From an uncultured Coriobacteriaceae bacterium (GTDB taxonomy: Bacteria; Actinomycetota; Coriobacteriia; Coriobacteriales; QAMH01): DNA of 10,222 nt. The position numbers and the translations under genes are program-made. The stretch is from the NCBI GenBank assembly GCA_902796975.1, contig CADBRF010000041.1, positions 1 to 10,222 of the forward strand, read 5' to 3'. The notes under the pieces are model-generated. The model did no database searches. It was not told the DNA's origin and saw only the letters and a list, made by a program, of their open reading frames with translations. Shown in pieces: positions 6,189 through 10,222 of the stretch (its first letter is position 1; every line of letters begins with the position of its first letter).

Positions 6189-7372
6189 GCTCGCCCTCCT
6201 CGCTTTTCCACGCGCTCGTACTCGCGTGCAACAACGTCCTCGATGATGTTGCAGGCTTGCTCAACCTCGTCTTGTGTGCTCGCATGCCCCAGCGTGATGC
6301 GGAGCGAGCCGTTTGCCGTGTTCTCGTCCAAGCCGATTGCCGTGAGGACGGGGGAAATGCGCATCTTGCTTGCAGCGCAGGCGCTGCCCGTGCCCACGCT
6401 CACGCCCCGCTGGTCGAGGGCAATCACCAAGCGTCGCGCTTCCACGCCGGGAAAGGAGATGTGGAGAAGGGTGTCGAGTCGCTGACTGTCCTTGCGGGGA
6501 CCGGAGACGACTGCATCGGGAAATGCACTGGTCAGACGGGCCTGCATCAGATTGCGCAAAGCGCGGAGACGCTTGGACTCGTTCTTGCGGTCTGCTTCTG
6601 CCAGTTCCATGGCCTTGGCAAAGCCCACTACACCAGCGACGTTTTCCGTGCCGCTTCTCAGACCGTGTTCTTGACCGCCGCCGCGCACCAGAGGCGCGAG
6701 GGCAATGCCTTCGCGCGCCCAGAGAAGCCCCACTTGCTTGGGGCCAGATATCTTTGCAGCTGAAAGCGTCATGAGGTCAACACCAAGGGAGGAGACATTC
6801 ACCGAGAGCGTGCAGGGAGCCTGGGAAGCGTCGGTGTGCAGGTAGATGGGGGTGGTGTTTCCCTCCGAGAGCCTCTGCTCGCGCTCTGTGGAAACAACGC
6901 GGGAAAGCTCTGCTATGGGCTGAACCGTGCCGATTTCGCCGTTTGCTAAAGCGATACTCACAAGCTCGGTTTCTGGCGTGATGGCATTTGCGAGAGACTC
7001 TGCTGAAACACGCCCATCAGTCTCAACGGGAACAATGCCATGCTCGCGAGAAGTCGCGACGGCGCGGATGCTGTCGTGCTCGATAGCGTCGATGAGGACG
7101 GGACCCTCCACTGCTGCGAAGGCGAGGTTGTTCGCCTCGGTTGCGCCCGCGGTAAAGGTGATGGACGCCGGTTTTGCACCTATAGCGTGTGCAAGGGAGG
7201 CACGGGCGCCCTCGAGGGTCTGCTTTGCCTTACGGGCCCGGGCGTAGGGTGCCGAGGGGTTCTCGAACTGGTCGGTGAAAAAGGGGAGCATCGCCTCGAG
7301 AACGCGGGGGTCCACCGGCGTGGCGGCTGCGTAATCGAGATAGATGTCCTGCATGTCTTCTTTCGCATTCAT
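6185..7372 (-). CDS. Cysteine desulfurase, NifS/IscS type, dedicated to MnmA (YrvO-like)
   Basis: This PLP enzyme converts L-cysteine to alanine and holds the sulfur as a cysteine persulfide. Its position directly before mnmA, with a 4-base overlap, indicates that MnmA is its acceptor, as for YrvO-MnmA in Bacillus subtilis. The 395 residues show the N-terminal IYLDYAAATP, TEANN (78-82), His99 stacking on PLP, the cofactor-binding HTDASQ (179-184, Asp181), the Schiff-base Lys207 in SAAKISGPK, and the catalytic Cys332 in GTGSACAAS. The residue before Lys207 is Ala; IscS/NifS proteins usually have His there. The ATG at 7372 has no clear ribosome site. A second in-frame ATG at 7354 is preceded by AAAGAAG and gives a more family-typical N-terminus (MQDIYLDYA). 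The assignment is firm; the start is uncertain by six codons. Confidence 0.94.
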   Translation of the reverse strand: MNAKEDMQDIYLDYAAATPVDPRVLEAMLPFFTDQFENPSAPYARARKAKQTLEGARASLAHAIGAKPASITFTAGATEANNLAFAAVEGPVLIDAIEHDSIRAVATSREHGIVPVETDGRVSAESLANAITPETELVSIALANGEIGTVQPIAELSRVVSTEREQRLSEGNTTPIYLHTDASQAPCTLSVNVSSLGVDLMTLSAAKISGPKQVGLLWAREGIALAPLVRGGGQEHGLRSGTENVAGVVGFAKAMELAEADRKNESKRLRALRNLMQARLTSAFPDAVVSGPRKDSQRLDTLLHISFPGVEARRLVIALDQRGVSVGTGSACAASKMRISPVLTAIGLDENTANGSLRITLGHASTQDEVEQACNIIEDVVAREYERVEKRGGRA

Positions 7373-7434
7373 AGCTTCATAGCATACCGCAGCTCGGCCT
7401 TGCCAAGATACCCCGTGCCGTCGTCGAACCGCAT
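7369..7434 (-). CDS. Possible 21-codon micro-ORF overlapping the desulfurase start
   Basis: An ATG at 7434 opens a 21-codon frame (begins MRFDDGTGYLG, ends RYAMKL) whose TGA overlaps the ATG at 7372 as ATGA, the same junction style as desulfurase-mnmA. No Shine-Dalgarno precedes the ATG. It could be a leader peptide for coupled translation, the eroded tail of a lost upstream gene, or chance. Confidence 0.15.
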   Translation of the reverse strand: MRFDDGTGYLGKAELRYAMKL

Positions 7435-7476
7435 GGGGTGGTGTTGTCGAGCGCAGGTGCGCACGTTGTGGGATGG

Positions 7477-7505
7477 GGAAAGGTCGCTAGCGTCTTTCCA
7501 TTTTT
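7477..7505 (+). terminator. Terminator-like hairpin in the plus orientation, antisense to the ydcF-nifS gap
   Basis: GGAAAG (7477-7482) pairs with CTTTCC (7494-7499) around a CGCTAGCG palindrome, followed by ATTTTT (7500-7505). The T-run is on the plus strand, where no gene is transcribed nearby. On the minus strand the downstream bases are C-rich, so it would not stop the YdcF transcript, and read-through into the desulfurase gene stays possible. It may limit antisense transcription. Confidence 0.3.
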
Positions 7506-7510
7506 GCTGT

Positions 7511-8554
7511 TTAGAGTAAGCTCTTGATCCAGTAGTACCACCAGGCGCCGATTTCGCGCCAAAGCGCACTGAACGTACCGTTGTTCGTGATGTTACCGAT
7601 GGTGGGGACGGTGAGGACATCTGTCTGCTGGGCTATGTAGAGCATCTTGATGCGGGGCAGATGATAGAAGCTGCTCGTTGCGATGACGGAGTCGTACCCA
7701 TGGGTGCGAGCAATCTCGAGTGAATCAACAACGCTCTCTTCGGTGCTCATCCCGCTCCTGTCCACGATGATGGCATCGGCCGGAACTCCCTGCTCAATCG
7801 CATAGGCGCGCATGGCATCGCCTTCGTTGATGTAGTTGATGCCTGTGCCCCCGCTCATGATGAGCACGGGCGCATAGCCTTCTTCATAGAGGTCGATAGC
7901 CGTGTCAACGCGCTCTTTGAGGGCGGGGGAGAGCGTGCCGTTGTCGTAGACCTGGGCTCCGAAGACCACGGCGGCATCGGCGGGACGACGGTAATCTGTC
8001 GTGCCGAAAAAGACGATCTGGGTGAGAGGCACCACCAGCACGAGGGCGAGAAGCCAGGCAAGCATACCGCAAATGGTGACCCAAGCTGAATGCTTGCGAG
8101 GATACTGGTGCCTCACTGCCCGGGCAAGCCATAGAAGCAGCAGGCCAATGAGGAAGGAAAGCGGCAGGGGCAGCCCTGCATGGAGTTCCTTTGAGAGGAG
8201 AGCCTGCCAGTAATCCAAGGCGTTCGAGAACGCCACGACCGCGGTAAGCAGACAGAGAACGCGCAGGCCAATGCCGAAGAAGGCGGTGAGGTTGGGATGA
8301 ATTGCCCAGATTATCAAAAGAGCTGCCGTGACAACCTGCAGGATGTTGACAATGGGGGCATAGGCCCCGGCGAGACTCTGGGCCCTCGTGAAGTCTATCC
8401 ACCAGAGGTTCTGGTTGCCGCTTGAGCCGGCAAAGGACGCGATGAGGGATGCCAGCCAGAAGAGTCCGATGAAGAGAGCGAGCGCGCGTGTGAATGCCGT
8501 CCCATAGTGGGCGTCATCAGCTGGCATCGTGCCACTGGGCTTTGCTATTCTCAT
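7511..8554 (-). CDS. YdcF family (DUF218) membrane protein
   Basis: The product is 347 residues from the ATG at 8554, which has AGGA nine bases upstream. An upstream in-frame GTG at 8608 would add 18 residues but has no ribosome site. About five hydrophobic spans are visible (25-42, 66-85, 89-112, 128-147, 158-184). A C-terminal DUF218/YdcF domain follows (about 191-335) with DAAVVFGAQVYDNGTLS, the ERVDTAIDLYEEGYAP helix and the MSGGTG loop (233-238). SFYHLPR is another family-like segment. Related SanA, ElyC and YdcF proteins affect the cell envelope in enterobacteria, but their reaction is not established, and no substrate can be inferred here. The domain should face the outside if the N-terminus is cytoplasmic and five spans are correct. 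The desulfurase gene lies 138 bases downstream on the same strand with no terminator between them. Confidence 0.85.
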   Translation of the reverse strand: MRIAKPSGTMPADDAHYGTAFTRALALFIGLFWLASLIASFAGSSGNQNLWWIDFTRAQSLAGAYAPIVNILQVVTAALLIIWAIHPNLTAFFGIGLRVLCLLTAVVAFSNALDYWQALLSKELHAGLPLPLSFLIGLLLLWLARAVRHQYPRKHSAWVTICGMLAWLLALVLVVPLTQIVFFGTTDYRRPADAAVVFGAQVYDNGTLSPALKERVDTAIDLYEEGYAPVLIMSGGTGINYINEGDAMRAYAIEQGVPADAIIVDRSGMSTEESVVDSLEIARTHGYDSVIATSSFYHLPRIKMLYIAQQTDVLTVPTIGNITNNGTFSALWREIGAWWYYWIKSLL

Positions 8555-8645
8555 CTTGACTGGTCCTGCCTGTCTGCTCGCTTTTTGCAAGGGAAGAGCA
8601 TACCCCACTTTCAGCTCGCGTGTTCAGCTTGCAGACAAACGGCAT
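8517..8645 (-). CDS. Possible 42-codon upstream ORF overlapping the ydcF start
   Basis: The minus strand carries a near-perfect anti-16S match, AAGGAGGTGA (8668-8659), followed 13 bases later by ATG (8645-8643). The frame runs 42 codons to a TGA at 8519-8517 and overlaps the ydcF start out of frame. The product (MPFVCKLNTRAESG...) shows no recognisable features, and the spacing is longer than usual. It may be a leader ORF or a chance frame. Confidence 0.15.
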   Translation of the reverse strand: MPFVCKLNTRAESGVCSSLAKSEQTGRTSQDENSKAQWHDAS

Positions 8646-8707
8646 AAAAGTTGATATTTCACCTCCTTGCGGTCGTTATTGCCGGGGCGTACCCAGATTC
8701 AACTCGT

Positions 8708-8743
8708 CTTATAGGTCTAGGGCTCTCAATCTCGCGTTACAAT
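8708..8743. promoter_or_regulatory. Candidate divergent -10 elements for ydcF and apt
   Basis: The minus strand reads TATAAG (8713-8708), a possible -10 for ydcF. The plus strand reads TACAAT (8738-8743), a possible -10 for apt, with a start near 8750 and a short leader. Neither has a recognisable -35 at 16-18 bases. Closely spaced divergent promoters of this kind may need an activator, but the evidence is only the hexamers. Confidence 0.3.
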
Positions 8744-8787
8744 CAGAGAGGCACCAGCCCTATTTCCAAGGAGAGACGGAACACGAT

Positions 8788-9327
8788 ATGACTACGTTCG
8801 ATCTAGAGAGCCTCATTGTCGACATCCCCGACTATCCGGAGCCGGGCGTCATTTTCAAGGATATTACGCCGCTGCTCGCAGACCCGGAAGGATTCAAGGC
8901 CTGCGTGGATGACATTGCTCAGCATTTTGCGGGCAAGGGCATCACCAAGGTCGTGGGCGCCGAGGCGCGCGGCTTTATGATTGGCGCGCCTGTTGCCTAT
9001 GCCCTGGGCGTTGGCTTCGTTCCCGCTCGCAAGCCGGGCAAGCTCCCCCGTGAGTGCTATAGGCAGTCCTACGACCTGGAGTACGGCACCGATACGCTGG
9101 AGATTCACAAGGACGCCATCTCATCGGACGATGTCGTGCTCGTTGTCGACGACCTCATCGCTACGGGTGGCACTGCTGCTGCCAATGTGCAGCTCATCCA
9201 GCAGACGGGGGCAAAGATTGCCGGCTTGGCCTTCATGCTCGAGCTTACCGTGTTCAAACCGCGCGAGGTTATCGCAAAGGTCACCGATGCAGAATTCTAT
9301 TCGCAGGTCCAGGTGGAAACCTACTAG
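8788..9327 (+). CDS. apt: Adenine phosphoribosyltransferase
   Basis: Apt salvages adenine by condensing it with PRPP to give AMP and pyrophosphate in the cytoplasm. The 179-aa product matches the family length. It shows IPDYPEPGVIFKDITPLL at the N-terminus, GAEARGF (57-63), RKPGKLP (81-87), and the PRPP-binding VLVVDDLIATGGTA (117-130) containing the acidic pair Asp121-Asp122. I chose the ATG at 8788, preceded by AAGGAGAG (8768-8775) at 12 bases; an upstream in-frame extension to 8620 lacks homology and a ribosome site. It is divergent from ydcF and followed after 135 bases by a methyltransferase gene on the same strand, with no terminator between them. A relA/spoT gene, a common apt neighbour, is not present here. 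Confidence 0.97.
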   Translation: MTTFDLESLIVDIPDYPEPGVIFKDITPLLADPEGFKACVDDIAQHFAGKGITKVVGAEARGFMIGAPVAYALGVGFVPARKPGKLPRECYRQSYDLEYGTDTLEIHKDAISSDDVVLVVDDLIATGGTAAANVQLIQQTGAKIAGLAFMLELTVFKPREVIAKVTDAEFYSQVQVETY

Positions 9328-9422
9328 CTTTTCAATCCAAACAAAAGGATACCCACGTGCGCGTTCAGTCAAGCGGCTGGCGCGCACGCCGCATTTATGA
9401 TGCTTATGCTGGCGAAAAAGGC

Positions 9423-9431
9423 TGGTACACT
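9423..9431 (+). promoter_or_regulatory. Candidate extended -10 promoter for the methyltransferase gene
   Basis: TGGTACACT is an extended -10 (TG-N-TACACT, hexamer 9426-9431) lying 31 bases before the ATG at 9463. No good -35 is visible, which is common for extended -10 promoters. Transcription would start near 9438. Read-through from apt is also possible. Confidence 0.35.
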
Positions 9432-9462
9432 GACTGCCGTACGACATCGTTGAAGGAGGCAT

Positions 9463-10134
9463 ATGGCTGCAGAGCAGAGAGAATACGGTTCGTTTGGCGC
9501 AGGAGATGACGGCGAGGTCCGTGAGCGCCTTGTCAACGCGGGCAAGCCGGCGGGGGAGTATGGCAAAGAGTTGCTTCAGCGCATGAATGGGGGCACGCAT
9601 CAGGTGCTTTCGGAGTGGGCCTTCTCCTTTGTGGTGCTTGGTCCGGATATGCACGCCCTTGACCTCGGATGTGGTGGGGGCGCAAACCTCGCCCGCCTTC
9701 TCGCTCGTTGCTCTGAGGGAAAGGTACACGGGCTCGACTATTCTCCGGTGTCTGTCGCGCTTTCCACCGAGACAAATGCAGGGGCAATTGCCGAGGGACG
9801 GTGTGAGGTTGTTCAGGGCGATGTGGCAGATCTTCCTTTTGAGGACGGGAGCATGGATTTTGTGACGGCCGTTGAGACCGTGTACTTCTGGCCCGACCTC
9901 GAGGCCGCGCTGATGGAGGCTCATCGCGTGCTTGCGCCTGGAGGACGCTTCCTCATCTGTAACGAAGACGATGGCACGGACGAGATCACCCTGCGCCAGT
10001 CCAAGCTCGTGGACAATATGAGGGTTCATACAGCGGGCGCCCTCGTTGACGTGCTGGGCAAGGCCGGCTTCGAGGACATTCATGTGCACAGGAATCTTGA
10101 TAAGAGATGGATGTGCCTTATCGCGCGTAAATAG
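9463..10134 (+). CDS. Class I SAM-dependent methyltransferase (Methyltransf_11/UbiE-like)
   Basis: This 223-aa soluble protein has a Rossmann SAM-binding fold. Motif I is ALDLGCGGG (65-73), the acidic residue that binds the SAM ribose is Asp92 in GLDYS, motif II is QGDVADLPFEDGSMD (118-132), and motif III is RVLAPGGRFLI (155-165). ETVYFWPD (138-145) follows the pattern of UbiE-like enzymes. The N-terminal 50 residues, containing GEYGKELLQRMN, form a small cap found in many small-molecule methyltransferases. The substrate cannot be deduced. The ATG at 9463 follows AAGGAGG (9453-9459) at only three bases, which is close, but no other start fits. A strong hairpin lies 41 bases after the stop. 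Confidence 0.9.
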   Translation: MAAEQREYGSFGAGDDGEVRERLVNAGKPAGEYGKELLQRMNGGTHQVLSEWAFSFVVLGPDMHALDLGCGGGANLARLLARCSEGKVHGLDYSPVSVALSTETNAGAIAEGRCEVVQGDVADLPFEDGSMDFVTAVETVYFWPDLEAALMEAHRVLAPGGRFLICNEDDGTDEITLRQSKLVDNMRVHTAGALVDVLGKAGFEDIHVHRNLDKRWMCLIARK

Positions 10135-10175
10135 AACGTATCGCTGCAGGAAGCTCGCCTAGCCCGAGGAAACAC

Positions 10176-10210
10176 GATGGCCGTTGCACGAGAAAGATGC
10201 AACGGCCATC
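10176..10210 (+). terminator. Strong hairpin downstream of the methyltransferase, probable terminator
   Basis: GATGGCCGTTGCA (10176-10188) and TGCAACGGCCATC (10198-10210) form a perfect 13-bp stem with a 9-base loop. The window ends 12 bases later. The plus-strand tail (ATTGGATCTTGC) is not U-rich, while the minus-strand tail (GTGTTTCC) is slightly more so. It may end transcripts from both sides, including a convergent gene beyond the window. Confidence 0.6.
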
Positions 10211-10222
10211 ATTGGATCTTGC

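Noticed and set aside
8620..8787. 56-codon N-terminal extension of apt
   Set aside because: It has no Apt homology, no ATG and no ribosome site; the ATG at 8788 gives a protein of normal family length with a good Shine-Dalgarno.
9121..10089. 322-codon minus-strand open frame across apt and the methyltransferase
   Set aside because: It is antisense to two well-supported genes with strong motifs, spans their boundary, has no family motifs and is rich in His, Arg and Cys as expected for a shadow frame in GC-rich DNA.

Overview
The window looks like ordinary chromosomal DNA from a GC-rich, Shine-Dalgarno-using Gram-positive anaerobe. The gene families and codon use fit the Actinomycetota class Coriobacteriia best, but this is inference: there is no rRNA or other phylogenetic marker. 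I see no tRNA, rRNA, CRISPR array, insertion sequence or phage gene. Genes lie in convergent and divergent blocks separated by good hairpin terminators.

Layout. (1) 1-158: 3' end of an unrecognised plus-strand gene, followed by a strong terminator. (2) 252-1844, minus: a tandem-domain PPK2 (polyphosphate:AMP phosphotransferase) with a clear sigma-70-type promoter at 1919-1947. (3) 1845-2307: a 463-base divergent intergenic region with nested inverted repeats and a leader hairpin. (4) 2308-5017, plus: a three-gene metal-transport cassette. It holds a 115-aa single-span protein resembling mycobacterial PacL/DUF1490 proteins, a 717-aa CtpC-like P1B-type ATPase, and a 30-aa hydrophobic peptide whose start lies inside the ATPase 3' end. 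(5) 5127-7372, minus: mnmA and its sulfur donor, a NifS/IscS-type cysteine desulfurase, joined by a 4-base ATGA overlap. (6) 7511-8554, minus: a membrane-anchored YdcF/DUF218 protein. (7) 8788-9327, plus: apt, divergent from ydcF. (8) 9463-10134, plus: a class I SAM methyltransferase, ending in a strong hairpin.

How they work together. The desulfurase and MnmA form a complete sulfur relay to tRNA wobble uridine (U34 2-thiolation). Apt makes AMP from adenine, and PPK2 can phosphorylate AMP with polyphosphate, but the two genes are far apart and this link is only thematic.

The most interesting unit is the cassette at 2308-5017. The PacL-like protein precedes the ATPase as pacL1 precedes ctpC in Mycobacterium tuberculosis, but it lacks a His-rich metal-binding tail. 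The ATPase has YSC where CPC/SPC is expected and HS where the P1B hallmark HP is expected. The 30-aa downstream peptide is a candidate small transport regulator or subunit. Two tandem hairpins between the first two genes suggest their expression levels are uncoupled. Assignments rest on motifs and recalled family knowledge; no database search was possible.
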